64,000 nucleotides of DNA, from NCBI GenBank assembly GCA_026874595.1, contig CM049317.1, forward strand, positions 50,062,401 through 50,126,400, given 5' to 3'. Below the pieces are notes generated by a model. The model saw only the letters and a list, made by a program, of their open reading frames with translations, was not told where the DNA came from and did not search any database. This document shows positions 1-13,900 of the stretch, piece by piece (the first letter of the stretch is position 1; the number at the start of each line of letters is the position of its first letter). Position numbers and translations under genes: made by a program. The stretch comes from Sipunculus nudus (Eukaryota; Annelida; Sipuncula; Golfingiida; Sipunculidae).

Positions 1-245
1 GTCCTCTGTGACGTCAAGGCTCGCACCTCAAATATAGCCATATCGCCACCTTCGTTAACAAATATATGCTATGGACCCCCCATAAAACACTAGAACTAGC
101 GTTATTTACGCATGGACCGCCCCCATAATTTAATAAATTGTCCTTGTATCATTGTCGGGCTATCCTGAAACTTTCTCAAACTCCGTTGAGTATTTTTCTG
201 TTATTGTGCTAATAGACAAACACATAAACAGACAAACATACGCTG

Positions 246-660
246 CCCAACAACCTTCTGCAGCTTTCCCAATTTCACAGGGATGATTGGTACCTATGAG
301 GACTCCAGACCTATTGAATTACAGACCTGCTGAAATTCCTTTATGGCTGCCATAGCCTGATCCCTGATTTTCTTTGGCGCGTGATATCTCAACAACAACC
401 TACTGCAGCTTTCCAATATCACAGGGATGATTGGTACCTATGAGGGCTACAGACCTATTGAATTACAGACCTGTTGGAATTGCAATATGGCTGCCACAGC
501 CCGATCGCTGATTTTCTTTCACGCGCGATAACTCAACAGCAACCTACTGCAGCTTTCCCGATTTCACAGGGATCATTGGTGACTATGGGGGCTCCAGACC
601 AATTGAATTACAGACTTGCTCAAAATCCAATATGGCCAACAGATTACATTCGGTGATTTT
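246..660. repeat. Tandem repeat, period about 145 bp, 3 copies
   Basis: Three copies share TGCAGCTTTCC, TTTCACAGGGAT, CCAGACC(T/A)ATTGAATTACAGAC and TATGGC(T/C)G/ACCA blocks. The start of TGCAGCTT recurs at 259, 404 and 548. The third copy decays towards 660. A 60-codon frame across it is a by-product. Confidence 0.85.
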
Positions 661-1823
661 CTGTTGCACCCATTATTTCAGACATCTTCTTTAATATTAT
701 TTGATCCGGTAGGATTTTTCCCCTCATGCATAAGATTAAAAACCTGTTTTTTTTCATATTTTTCAAATTTAACTTTATTTTTCACCTACATCTAAACTAG
801 TCCTGCACTATCAGAAATGCGGGGCCCTCTGAGGACCATTGTCCGACAACATCTAGTTTACAATATATTCCTTAGACTCTTTGGTCAATTATTTATTTTG
901 TCTGTAAAGTTCCCTATCATAAATTGCATTCGCACTCTTACGAAACATTAGTTTTCTTAATTGAAAATTCAACATTGGTACAACGTGTCTTCTGCAGATC
1001 TGACATTTTGGGATGGATCTTCTTTGATCCTTTGGTTCAATACTGATTTGGTACTTCTCACTTAACACAACTCATGTAAGAGTATCCGGGCTATATTACC
1101 CAATGAATGTGTTATTACGTCAGGGTCTAAGTGCAATTCGAAAATCAGACAGATCTCAGGATATTCTTATATCATTCAGCCTTGTTTCCCTTATCCAAAC
1201 TCCAAGCAGACTTTACCCCTATTTCATTGCCTAAGGGCAACTGCCAACCTGTGTTTTGTAAAGGGTCGATAAAAACAAGCCCCAACTAGACTCTTATGAA
1301 TCAACTCTGTATTTCCCCACAAATACTTAATCTGTTTTGTTTTGTATTGATAAAAAATGTATTCTGTTCAGGCAAAATATTTTATTACCAATATTTCTTA
1401 GGTAACTATGACAAGAATGCAAATATCTGCCTTTGCATTTTCCATAAAATGCAAAATATACATATGGTACTTCAGCTGGAAGCCATGGCCGCGTGGAACT
1501 TTAGATATTGTTATTAGCTTGATCTATTAAATGTCTGTGTGGCTGCAGGGAAAAGGTTACCTCTCTCTTTAACTTAAACCCTTGGTATATTTGACGGACA
1601 TCTTGTTCGTTTACCTTATCTATATGTATCTTCCATCTAGCTGCCATGTTATTTGTCTGTGCTCTTTTTCTTGACCTCGACACAAATAACCTGAGTATTT
1701 TTTCCAAAAAAAAGGCATTACCATATGAGTGTTACAGCTACATATACACGTAAGTACCGCTTGACTTTCGAGGCAATTTGTATCATTTTGGTTCGATTAT
1801 GGCTAACGTCTGTGATTAAATGC
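661..1823. other. Noncoding; 3' part homologous to a gene 1 intron
   Basis: No supported gene. From about 990 (TCTGCAGATCTGA...GATGGATCTTCTTTG) it aligns with the gene 1 intron after exon 6 (14762 onward), so it belongs to the relic third copy. I could not find the matching stalk exon. Confidence 0.5.
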
Positions 1824-2508
1824 AGTTGGGTATAACAATTTCTTTTCGATTTATCTTATCTTGGTCGGCGTACTGATAACATGTCATATTAATATTCTTG
1901 GGCGTGGGGGCCGGGGTGATTAGTATGAGCAAAAATAATCATGTTTCCAACCACAGATGCATACAGAAAATAGAAGTTGGTGATTAAAAAGAACAATTAA
2001 AACTTGAATTTAAATCAAAGTCGCATGTACTTTAGTATTACTGTAAAATGCGACATCACGCCACGCAAGTTTGATTGTTATCGCTTCTTTAACCAATTGA
2101 GATTTTTGTTTGCCCTCTTTAATAGCAATTACACATCAAGCACATTGCATTGGACTACAAAGCAATTATGAGGTTGTGTTTTGCAAATATCAATTACAGA
2201 TCAGATTGTTTTTATAAAAATGCAGTACTTATAACTGTATCAATTGATATTGGTGCTGCCCTTATCAAATCATATGATGTAAAAGGGTATTCCATCTGCA
2301 TTTCTAGTTATAAAAAACTTGTGCTTCCAGAACAGCAAAACACGAAGAAAATACTATATACTACGCTGATATTAAAGACCCCGGTTTTTGGGCTATGATT
2401 ACAAACAGAGACCACGACAGAGCTCATCGGATAGGACAATTAATCTCAGAAGACTTCTCAAGTCCCCTCCTTGAGAAAGTAGAAGCATTTGTACGAAGAG
2501 GTAACTAA
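1824..2508 (+). pseudogene. Relic of a third CTLD receptor copy (transmembrane and tail exons)
   Basis: Two blocks align to gene 1 and gene 2. Around 1824-1925, GGTCGGCGTACTGATAACAT and the bases after it match the transmembrane exons, followed by a GGGCGTGG segment. From 2331, after TTCCAG, the frame reads TAKHEENTIYYADIKD and later QLISEDFSS, matching the tail exons (TYYAEIKD, ELISDDSP). The spacing of about 505 bp between the blocks equals that in both full copies. The frame ends at TAA 2506-2508, while the conserved HLYEEV lies in the +1 frame at about 2487-2504, so one frameshift is present. The intron upstream also matches gene 1 (about 990-1130 against 14762-14900). No CTLD exons are visible in the window for this copy. 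Confidence 0.75.
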
Positions 2509-5030
2509 GTATGTCACCAGGCAACAGGTTTACAACACATTATTTACCTCGTGGGTCATACCCTTTAATAAAATATTATCTGACCAAACACATTTGTCGT
2601 TCAGTAAAGGTAATAATGCGCATACGATATGCAACATATTATTGTTATATAGCAGTTATACATTCATTTTATCCGCCAAACAATGTATGTAAGATGTAAG
2701 AATGGGTTTGTTGGTTCATTGTTTATAGAGATCGACCGTGAATACATAATCATTTAATGCACGTGTTTAGATATGTGTATATTCACCAGTACGGTGTAAC
2801 ATTTACATCATAGTGAAAGCAATGTTAAAAAGACCTACAGGGAGTGTTACATGAACCACCCTGTGGAGTGGAACTATTATGTGTAATATCGTTTACAGAG
2901 TGAGGGTGTCTCATGGTATTTCATACTGAACTCTGTCTGATAATAGTCAAATAACGTGTGTTATATCTTAGTCAAATCGCACTGCAGGTCACCTCGTAAT
3001 CTACACTGGATCGAATCAAGTGATGGCTTAAAATTTTGGGTTGGTTTTGGAGTTCATTAAAAAGACGGAAATATTAACAGGGGTCCAGATTTTGTACGCA
3101 AATGGGCCTAGTAACTTGCTTCTTTATATCAGATGTCAGTACAGGAAATAATGTCTTATTATAATTATTAAGAAAAGTTCCATGATAAAGATTGATATCA
3201 TTAGAATCTGAATGATAAAACAAATGAATAGGTAACGGTGTGATGACACATTCAACTGTACGCACAAGCAATGGGTCGGTTAATATTTCACTGTATTGTA
3301 AAATTGGACCTTTGTGCTACATGGGTATATCTTACACTGGCAAGTGTTCATTCAAACAAAAAAAAAAGCATACTAAGTATTGGCTATATACGCCTTGTAT
3401 TCTTGCTTTTCCTGTGTGAGAGGTAATTTAGGTATGTAAATATTTGTATGTCGTGTGGCAGGGAGTAACCCTTATTGAAATACATGTATTTTGTAAGTAA
3501 ATTCTCCACATGAAAATATTCATATGAAAATCCCAATTCGTTCCAAGTTTAAGATAAAGGGAATATAGTTTGATTTTTACTAATGAAAGGGAGAGTTTTA
3601 CTTTGCTTATTTCAACCAGGACAAGGGTTATTGCATGTTCTATTGAAATGATTGCCAAGGTATCTTGTTAATCATCAAACACTGGTCAGCCTATTTTATT
3701 TTTTTTTTATTATCATTTAAGGAAACTGTTAAATCATAGCAGCTGCGGGGAAGGATCCTATGAACAGCAGAAACTTCGGCATTAAACATTTTATTGTACT
3801 ATACCGATACCGATATATTGCAGAGTTCCCGATATTTTTTATGCTATAATCTTTTATGTTTAACGGAATTTCGTGCATGTATTTGAAGTACAATATATTT
3901 GGTCTATACCTAGTAGTGTGGTAATAGTTATCAGCGCTGTTCAACAGCACACATAAGTTCTTTTTATTCCGGAGGCAAGACCCAAACCTTGATGTTTTCT
4001 CTCGATCTTCTAGCGTGACAAAAATGTTGTCAGGAAAAGGCATATGCAACGTACTGTCATAAAAACCAATTATATAGCCAACAATAATACAATGTGCATT
4101 ACTGAAACAAAAAAAAAAAAAAGAGAGACAAGCGCTTGAGTAGACCACGTTCTAAGTAGCTATTTTTAATTTAACTTCATTAATCCTGTGTTACAATGCG
4201 ATAGTCCATCAGATTTGATCACTATTTCTGTTAATCCTATGGACTATAACGTATATTCTAGAGCTAGGTGGGATACACATTTGTTAAAGTGAAGATTACC
4301 TTTTATCTGCTGCAATTATTTAACATGTACCTTAAGAAAATATTAGTGGAGATTTTCTCAAAATTAAAAGAAAAGATTCGCTCAGATATGCATAAACAAA
4401 CAAAAAAAAAACGACAGTGCGAATTCATATTTCTCCCCTTTTTAACAAAACCACCTGTATACGTCTAAAACTGTCCTGTCTGTTTTAGTTTGTTTGTTCA
4501 ATCTTTCCAACAGAAAGGGGTCACGGCACCGCGAGAAAGTTGCCATCATCGTAACGCATTTGCGCTATCTTACATAATACATATCAAATTGGACCTTCTA
4601 CCTAAAAATATAACATTCCAATCATGATTACAGGCCCGAAGCTGAATTTTTCATGTTTCTCCATGTCCATACTTATCTTTAAATTGTTCACGGTTGTAAG
4701 TATTACTATATTAGTTTAAGCATAGGAGTAAATATGAAAGATGTTTCATATATCGAACACGAGATGCCGCTGCCTAACTGGTTAGGGGACCCTCCAGTAG
4801 GGAATGTTATACGCCGGCCCTGTCCTCCGTGAAATACCTGTATCATGAAATATTCAGCAGCAATTTGTCTTAATTTAAAACGGTGACCATACGGGTCACC
4901 TATTGGCTTATGCTTAAGCTACTTCAAATAAATAAACCTACTTAAATATCATGGAACATATGTTGATTATAAAAATAACATAAAACACATAAACACTAAT
5001 ATGTAAACACTATTTGATGTTTAAATCATT
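2509..5030. other. AT-rich noncoding stretch
   Basis: No gene supported. The longest frame is a 139-codon minus-strand ORF (3729-4148) with no recognisable family and phenylalanine-rich translation of a poly-A tract, so it is not called. No coiled-coil partner of the relic CTLD copy is visible here. Confidence 0.5.
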
Positions 5031-6930
5031 TGACCTATGGGTCATGACGCTCAGTTGAACAGCAAACCATTTAAGCCTTACATTTACAACAAGAATTACA
5101 TTATCTTAAAGTCATATTGGAATATCTAAAGATGTGCTCTAGACAATTGGCCTCCTGGCACCACAGTAGACAGGGTTCTTCCAAAAGTGTTTGGTCACAT
5201 ATGTACAGACTGAATCCAATCATGATTGATCCGTACAGGTTGTACAAGGTACTAGTTTTGAAACGGCCCTGTGAAGTTGATTAAAACCATTTGTTAATCA
5301 AATTTTGGGACAAAATATAATTTATCACATTCACACGAAATCCAAAGGATGGTCTATAATTCAGCTGATTTGACTTATAGATCTAGGTCAAGGTAACCAG
5401 TTTTTCGAACTCCTCTGTGATCATGGCAGAAACATTTGAAGAAAACGATATTTAGTGCTTTAAAGGTCATAGAGGTATAATAATCCTTACATTCCGCAGA
5501 TTTGACAACGATGACAATGACTGAAAACAATATATCTCCCCTGGAGGGGGGGGGGGAGGCATAATGAACACACCAGGTTTCAGGGGATACGATGAAATCA
5601 GAGCTGAGAACCTGACACCTTAGCTGTGATATGGCAACAATAAGATATGTAGAAAATGTGTTTTGCAAATATACCTGAGAAAATAGGTAACAACAACCTT
5701 ATTTAAGGCTTTAAAGAAGATTTAACTGAGGACTTCTTAGATTTAAAAAAGAAACAGCGTCAAACTGCTACGACATGTGTCCATCATATATAGAACAGAA
5801 CTATGTCACAGAGAATGTATTCCAAGGAGACATCACAATGAACTCCCTTTATATATAAAGGAAAACAGTTCTAGTATCCAAAAGTTGGGATATGTTGTCT
5901 GTGTGACCTTCTTGGTACTCAAAATTAGGTTTTGCTCATTGCTCACAGAATATAGGTCACAGTGATCTAATTTAAAATTTACAGGTGACTGGCCAAAGCT
6001 CTCTCTGGATTTAATATTAAAAGGTTCTAGTCGAACAGTTTTGTGCAGTTCCTGTCTGGGTGTTAATAATCATCTTTTATATCTAGTTTTTTTTCACTCT
6101 GTATATAAGTCGCCATGACCTAATATCAGATTTTCAAGATTTCCCGTTGGCCTCCTTGAATGTTGTTAAAAAAGATTCTATGCCTAACGGTTACAATTTG
6201 ATTACACAAGACCTTCTTGAAAGTCACCATGGAAAATTCTAGGTCAAATAGATAAAGTTGCCCAACCTCATATTTTCTGCCAGTAAGTTTCAATATATAG
6301 GTCAAATTTCCAAATAGCTATATCCAGATACTCCTCGAATTTTGTTTCAAAAGATACTGGGCCTAACAGTTACATTTTGTGTCCCGTCTAGCTGTCTTGT
6401 TTTCGGCCATAGCTCGCAGAATATAGGTCAGCTTGGCCTAATTTCAGTTTTTCGAGGTTGGCTTCCTAGGACCTCGCTGGGTGTACAGATAGAAGTTTCT
6501 AGGTCTAACGATTACGCTTTTTGTCTTGTTAACGTCCGGACGAAAAATATACCGGTGGTTCCATTATTCTTCAGGAGCTGATAAATCTGTACATGATCAA
6601 TATGTAATCGAAGAATCATGGCAAAAAAGAGATTGAAGAAAAATCAAGAGTTACTGATTGAAGTACTGGAGTTTTGTATATTTAAAAAAATATTCTGGGT
6701 ACAGAAACAGGCCCCATATGTCGGAAATATAGGTTACAGTGACCTAATTTCAATTGTTCAAGGAGATTTGTATTGATCTCTCTGGATATTAAGTGAGAAG
6801 ATTCCAAGTCAAGCGCTTACAATTTGTATCCTTTTAACGGACGGACGGATAGACACCATCACGAATGGACTAGTTGACAGACAGACTACGGACAAAAGAG
6901 TGATCGCTATAGCTCACATGACTTCTGTAA
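5031..6930 (-). repeat. AGGTCA-rich dispersed repeat element, reversed orientation
   Basis: Degenerate subunits of roughly 140 bp contain ATAGGTCACAGTGATCTAATTT-like and TTCTAGGTCTAACGGTTACA-like blocks. The edges are GGGTCATGACGCTCAGTTGAA at 5038 and TGATCGCTATAGCTCACATGAC at about 6901. The same family in the other orientation lies at 17.45, 48.36 and 62.24 kb. Confidence 0.65.
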
Positions 6931-7098
6931 CTGTATTTTTACACTCATATGCTGGGAAAAGCGAAACACTTGCTGGCAAATAGCATTTTCGTATTTCATG
7001 TTAATCAGTATGACAGCAGAGGTTGAGAGTAGCGATGGTAAAGTTTGAAAAGACCCTGCACCACGGTTAGACGTAGTGTGAATTAAGTATGTCAGGGC

Positions 7099-7119
7099 TG
7101 TGTGTGTGTGTGTGTGTGT

Positions 7120-7174
<55 letters not shown>
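7099..7174. repeat. (GT)n(GA)n microsatellite
   Basis: About 11 GT units followed by more than 20 GA units, 0.73 kb upstream of the gene 1 start codon. Confidence 0.95.
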
Positions 7175-7903
7175 AGTTAAGGTTGCGAGCACAGTAAACA
7201 AATGAGAAGGGTACTCGAAGCCCATAATTCCAGTGGGTACAGTGAGTCTACGCTACGGTAAGTTTCTAGTAAAAAGGGTTCATTTAGTGTGAAGGCTTTG
7301 TTGGTTACATACTATTGGTTATATATCGGTTTTCGGTTTTACTACCCGTTGTACCCATTTAAGCGACTCTTACCTTGTAATAAATTAGCTGTCTAATACT
7401 ACATGAAACCTTATTATGGGTTAACCACAGGTTCGTTTTGGTGCACAATGTTAAACATGTGGTTATGCAAAGGGACACAAACATAGTATAAACACACGTT
7501 TATTGTTAATATTCGTATATTATCAGCGTTTGTTGTCTCTCTGTCCATTAGTCTGATAATTTTATTTTATCATTGGTAGTATACGTTAAAGGATATTACA
7601 AATGAAGGCAGAATTAGTTACTTCTTTAACAAATTATCGGCCACTTTTAACTATACTACTGTGGGTATGCTGGTGTTTTGCTTACATACCGATATCAGGG
7701 CCATAAAAAGCAACTATGTTGTAGGATCACATATCTATCTATCTAACAGTAACATGAGGGCAAGTCACATGTAGATCACCATACATCCTGGTCTGGTAAC
7801 ATTGCGGTATTTACTAAAACGCAATTAATCAGAAAATTTACTGTCTTCAGAAACTGGTTCATACTCATTCTAATACCTATCTGAGAGTATTCATGCCACA
7901 AAG
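7175..7903. other. Upstream region of gene 1
   Basis: Probable promoter and 5' UTR. A GGTTGCGAGCACAGTAAAC block at about 7170 resembles units upstream of gene 2 (41.5-42.0 kb). CATAAAAAG near 7701 is a weak TATA-like site. Nothing decisive. Confidence 0.3.
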
Positions 7904-7964
7904 ATGCAGCATATACTAACTCTTTGGTTTCTGTACCATGTTGCATCGGCTGAAGATATAAACG
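7904..7964 (+). CDS. Gene 1 exon 1: signal peptide
   Basis: The ATG at 7904 starts a hydrophobic leader ending Ala-Ser-Ala before Glu-Asp, a good signal-peptidase site. The exon ends after 20 codons plus one base, followed by the strong donor GTAAGT. The leftover G joins AC of exon 2 to give Asp21. The homologous exon of gene 2 is also exactly 61 nt, which supports this start. Confidence 0.88.
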
Positions 7965-10900
7965 GTAAGTGTACACGCGATTAAATATCCTTTTTCTTCT
8001 AAACTTTTGATTTTATGCTTTCGGTCTGCTACTTCCGTTTAAAGATCGAAGGAGCAAAAGTGAATAATATGGCATAACGTCAGTTCACTTTGTTAAGAGA
8101 TCAATGACTTTTAACCACTGGTTAATATGCGGTGGCAAGACTCGTCAGAGGGGTTAGATTATTTCCTGGTTTAAGGGTTGAAATGTCACAATAGATACAT
8201 GAATATTTGAGAAATAAATGATTGCATATTTAATGAAAGCTGGGGAAAAGGTAAAAAATTTGGACGAACGGTTCTGATCGTCCAAATGATCACAGACGCG
8301 TACCTCTGGCTGTAGGACATCGAGAAACACTGCTTTCTCTAGTAGCAGTCACTGACCATTACCGTCTTTCACAAACAAACCAGTTAACTGTCACTGCGCT
8401 GACAACAGAAAACTGACCCTTGCGTTTCATATAATCGGATAATAATATAATGACGCAATATATAATTATATAATTAGTTTTAACATTATAATAAGTTTTA
8501 CATTATAGTTTCACTACCGTCGGGCGGCTCCAAAGTTCCAGGTGACTTTTAACATTTGTGGTACGAGCATCCTGGACTCCCTACTCTTTCTTCCCATTGA
8601 AAGCCTTGCTTACTCTATCCCACATAAATTCATTCATATTTTCATTGTATCAGGAAAAAAGGCTCTATCAGTAACCAACCATTGTTTAATGGAAATAGAA
8701 GTGTGACACATAGAACACAGAGTTTAACGATTATGCTAATAAAATTCAATTATGCTAATAACATTCATACATTTTTTTTTTTTTTGGCTTCCTCATTACA
8801 GACTGCAGTAACCGAACAACCTCAGACAAACATTGTTATATTTTGGGACATAATGATACTGAACAGGCCCGAAACCGATGTAACAGAATCGGAAGTGACG
8901 TTGGTCTTCCTCAGGACCAATCAATAGAGGAACATCAGCGTCTGCTGAACATTATGGCACATCTTAAACTTGAGACTATATGGCTGTCACTGAGCAAAAA
9001 GGAACTCGGCAACTGGACATGGATAAACAATGGATCAGGTTATGCTGTGACTTTATTATCAATAAAGCAATATAATACTCATATCTGTTCATTTGTCTGT
9101 GTCTTGTAATGTCATAATATATATTAAGTTATTTAAAAGACACCCCATTATTCAGTGTGTACAGTTTTATAATATGCTTTGTTTAATGTATCAGGTTATA
9201 TTTTATCTCAGGACATAATCCCAGAGGGGGGAAAAAGGATGGCCAATGTGGAGCATACATTTTGGATGACAACATCGATGCTGTCAAGACTCAATGCTTT
9301 TCAAAAGAGGCCTCAAAATACCTCTGTGTGCACAACAGTAAGGCCATGATTATATAAAATTTGTTGCAGTATAACCTTACTTCAGCTGACCCTTACTGAG
9401 TTCAAACATATTCAGATGTCGTTATCAGAATGTACGCGTATTATAAAAGTAATAATAATAATAAATCTCTTCTACTTTGATGAGGTTCCTAACCACCAGG
9501 GGGTTGTAATTAACATATAAGCCTCTGCCTCCATGTGCCACCACAGGTCAAATAAGCGTCCAGTAAGTCATCTGCAAACTATTGTGACATGACACCAACA
9601 TTTACTTAGACAAGTCATATTCAGACTGATTTGAATATCTTTCTAAAAGATATTAACATGGGACCCAATTGTGTTGCTATATAATTATTATTTTTCGTAT
9701 GACACATTATCCGTGTGGATAATATGAAAAGTTTGCTGGTGATGAAATATTTCATTTTTCTATTTAAAACATTATATGTATGAATATATTTATATTAGAT
9801 CAAAGCTGGAGAAAAAAATGTAAACAACTCAAAGAATAGAATAGACAATATAGGTGGCATGCAATACCCAGTTCTGAGATCAGATTGGATATCGCATAAT
9901 CATGTGCAGGTCTAACCTCTAGAAAAAGTCCATGTATAAAAATGTCTTTCCTTTGAGAGTAATTATCAATTGGAAATATCCTGCTTCACAAACATACTGT
10001 GGAAGCGTTTTACAAATAACGCATACCGGAATGCGTTAATAATCTTTAAACAATGGCTAGAGGGTTAGAGCTGTAGGCAAGACAAACTTATATGAAAAAT
10101 ATGTCTTAATATGAATGAAGAAACCTTCGGTCATTTAAAGACAAATAGTACGGTAGTGTAAATTGCATTGTTTTTGTGTCGTAGAGTAATCATTTAGTTA
10201 GTAATTAATATGACAACATTTGGTAAAATACTTACAGAAAACTAGTAAGGCCTAATATCCAAGAACTTTAACTGATGGCAGGAACTTATATTTGCATGAG
10301 GTTTATGAGGTATTTTGTTTAGTGTGCTCTCTTGTGGTTTCTCTTTAAAAATGAGTTCAAGTATTTGAAAAAAATAAGAATTTCATGTTTAAATTCATTA
10401 AAAAAACAATTTCCGGCCAGGGATAAAGTGTTAGTTAACTTTCCTCAGACTTTTTTTTATCATGAGAAAGAAAATCAAAGTCGTAACTAAAGTTTGGAAC
10501 AAAAGTGACATCCATCAATCAGATAATAAGCATATATTTATACATAAGCATATATATTTAAAACACCCAACTGCATGAAATAGTTGCCGATGATTCATCA
10601 AGTCATAGTGAATGCTGTAAAACCGATTTTCAGCCAATTGGAGGTAAGAGCCTGGAAGGGTGAATGGTTTGTTGTCAAGAAATGCCTCGTGTTCGTCTGA
10701 TGTAGAACTGCAATTAAGTGTTGCCTTTGCCTTGCCAAGAATGCTACCTAAACATCTTTTTTAGCCCTTTTCTGGTGTTTATGCATCTGCCATAAACTAA
10801 CAAATATATTCCAGGACCTTTAAAGATATAACACCGGGAAATGTTTACCAATTCAATTTGACTATTTATTCTAGAGGTTCTGATAAATGCCTTCTTAAAA

Positions 10901-13900
10901 TGGGTGGATTTAAACGGGACCAACTCACCCGAAATGGTGACTGATTAACAAGCAAATAGTTGTAGTTACAAGCAAGATGGCAGTTGTGCTTGTTGTGTAC
11001 CGGTAAACACACTATGTACTTGCTTTTTACTGAGGAATAGTTTTGATAAATGGTTAATCATCACCACAGTATGCCAGAAGAACAAATACTCAAATACTCA
11101 ACATATACCTAATATTTCAGGTACAATCTGTCCTTCAGTCGTTCCACGGTATAACTGCATTATCGTTGACGGCCAGGCGGTGTCAGTGCATGGTGGAGTG
11201 TACGACTGGTTCACAGCTAGAACCATGTGTAGAAACATTGGGGCTGACTTGATTCACACAAACAAAACAGGATTCAAGAAGGATTTTGAGAAAATTATGG
11301 AGTCCCAGGAAGCCATATTTGTCGGACTGTACCGTGAAGACTGGTTCTTTATAAACCCTCGGGGAAGTGAGTAAATAATCTGCACCCGTACCCCACCCCT
11401 CCTTACGAAGTCACAGTCCTTCACACATTTTCCTACTATTCACAGGATAATTATCGTCAAAGAAAAAGATTTGATCGTCTTTGGTCATACCAGCATAGTA
11501 TATAATTGTATCACTTAAATAACACTTAATGTTTACCATGTAAAAAAGTGAATTCCACTTTTTAAGGTGAGAAGGGGTTAAAATTCAGATACTCTACCGA
11601 AAGACCATGAATATGGCCGAATTCATTGTGTAAAAAACCTAACATCTGTAACTCACAACGAATTTCTTGTCTCTCAATTCATGGCTGTTTATGCATGTAG
11701 TTTCGATATTCCGAATTCAGTGGTTGCTTTCGCTAACGCTTGTCCAATACTCTCGTTTTTATGACGATAAATTAAGAAAAAATATTTTTATAAAACATTA
11801 AAACAGCTATTATGTAAAAGTCAGGGATAGTTAAAAAATCTCATGAAAAATAGATAATTATAACATTTTCATATGTAGGGGCAGCCATTGCTTAAAGCGA
11901 CATCATATATCCATGGTTCGAAATGTGTCATTCTTATAAACACCCATGTGTATCATCAGAAAATGACAAATATAACAATACGGAAACTAAATTCCTTTTC
12001 GGACGCACAATATATCTGTTATGCAATCTTCTTGTGAATTAATTAAATGGAAAATCGCACCACTGTACGTTAAGCTGCCAGATAACATGCCGCGAGTAGG
12101 CAAGGTCACCAGGCTATGGAGCTTACAATTGTGAGTAGCCATAGTATTCATGAGGACACGAGGGATATTGCTATTAAATGATATGCAACGTTAACTGTAT
12201 ATAATTACTTCTCTGATTAAGCTTATTCTCTAGTGGATCCTTTTCAGCAGGTTATTCAATGTAGACAGTCATGAGGAAAAATAAAGATACAAAATACAAC
12301 TTCATTTAATCGAATTTTATCGATTAATTTTGAGGTAGATTAATATTTGCATTTGTCTTGATGTACAATCATTCAAACAGCATTAATAATACGGTGTTAA
12401 TAATATAAAGATCAGATTCTGGTAACTCTTTCCCATCACCAGGTACAACAGCCATGAAGACTGTGTTCTGGAAAAAGCAAGTTGAAAATAACCATTCCTG
12501 TGCTGTCTTGAATCGTAGTAATGAAATGTGGACCCCTTCAAGCTGTGACGCCCGTCATCCGTACATATGTCAAATATGTAAGTCTTGTTTCCAAGAATAC
12601 AATACACACTAGGAAATCATCATCCCAGTAAACGTTTACTTTATTCAACCTTTTGGAAATATATACATCAGTTTATTCGGAGAAAGCTGCACCATTCATT
12701 ATTTGGATTTACATGTTTACAATTTTAAATATTTGCGACCGAAAAAAAGCCACAATCAACACAAAACCAGGCTAAGTAATATGATTGCAGCATTTGAACA
12801 GAGAATTGATATACAACAAGTGTTCAATGAAACAGAATGAATGAATAACTAATGATGGCGTTCATTGAATAACGAGTCTATCTGAGATAGGGTTATTAAG
12901 TATAGTCTGAACGAAATTGGGAACATGGGGCTGAAAACGAAATTTGAAAAAAAGGCAAAAACTGCACATTAGAGTAAATTTTGACCTATGTTTGTCCAGT
13001 AGTAAAACTGAATGTGTGCAGTTATAAAGATCTTCAAAGTTTTGTTCTGGTAACAGACAGAAACCACACGAGTAAATTACAAAAAAAAAAAATATCGTTC
13101 ACTTATTGGTCATTTTATTATATAAATATTATCAATTAAAACAGGGCATAATCTATAGCTTTTTTTCGGTTTTCATGGTTTTAAATTAGACTTTATTCAA
13201 TGAAAACATGTCATCCTGCTATTTTTAGGATTTTGGCGTGGTCTAGCGTTTCTCTGCTCTAAACATTGTCGATACACATCCCCTTTGCAACCATTGTTGT
13301 CATGTATCTCTTGACGCCCCTTACACAACCCCGACAGTTTTTTTTCTCACAGTTACCCGAAACCGCCAAAGCGAGCTCACATTTTGCGTACAAATAAAAA
13401 CCCGGATGTGAGTACACCATATAATTTGGCTTTGCTTCACCTATGGCACTTACAAGTTAACTCGAACGAGAATACTATACATGGCTTTGCTTCACTTATG
13501 GCACTTACAAATTAATTCGAACGAGAATACTGTACATGGATAAGCGGGCTCTCGGGCTCGGAAAGATATAATCAGCTAACGCTTTGTAAACCTATTTCTG
13601 ACCATGCAGAATGTTGCAAACTTTCTAAAAAAAAAGCGCATCATACAGCAGTTTGGTTTCTAGGAGGCGATTTACGATATCTGGAAAGTCATATGCGCGA
13701 TCATGGTGTAAAGCATGACATAAGAAATGTTAGAATCCCAAAGAGACATCTAATGATGGTAACAACATCCATAAATGCAGATTTATTTTCAGAGATGATT
13801 GAATGCAAAAATGGAATATGTACCTAATATTTGACCTACGATGAGTTTAAAACGCTAATTTATTTATTATCTACTGACTGTAATCAGTATTAACTGAACT

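Noticed and set aside
3729-4148. 139-codon minus-strand ORF
   Set aside because: No recognisable domain. Its start region is poly-A translated as phenylalanine, in AT-rich DNA, with no paralogue in the duplicated unit.
4760-4850. tRNA-like segment around TAACTGGTTAGGGG
   Set aside because: No B box at the right distance and no cloverleaf pairing that I could find.
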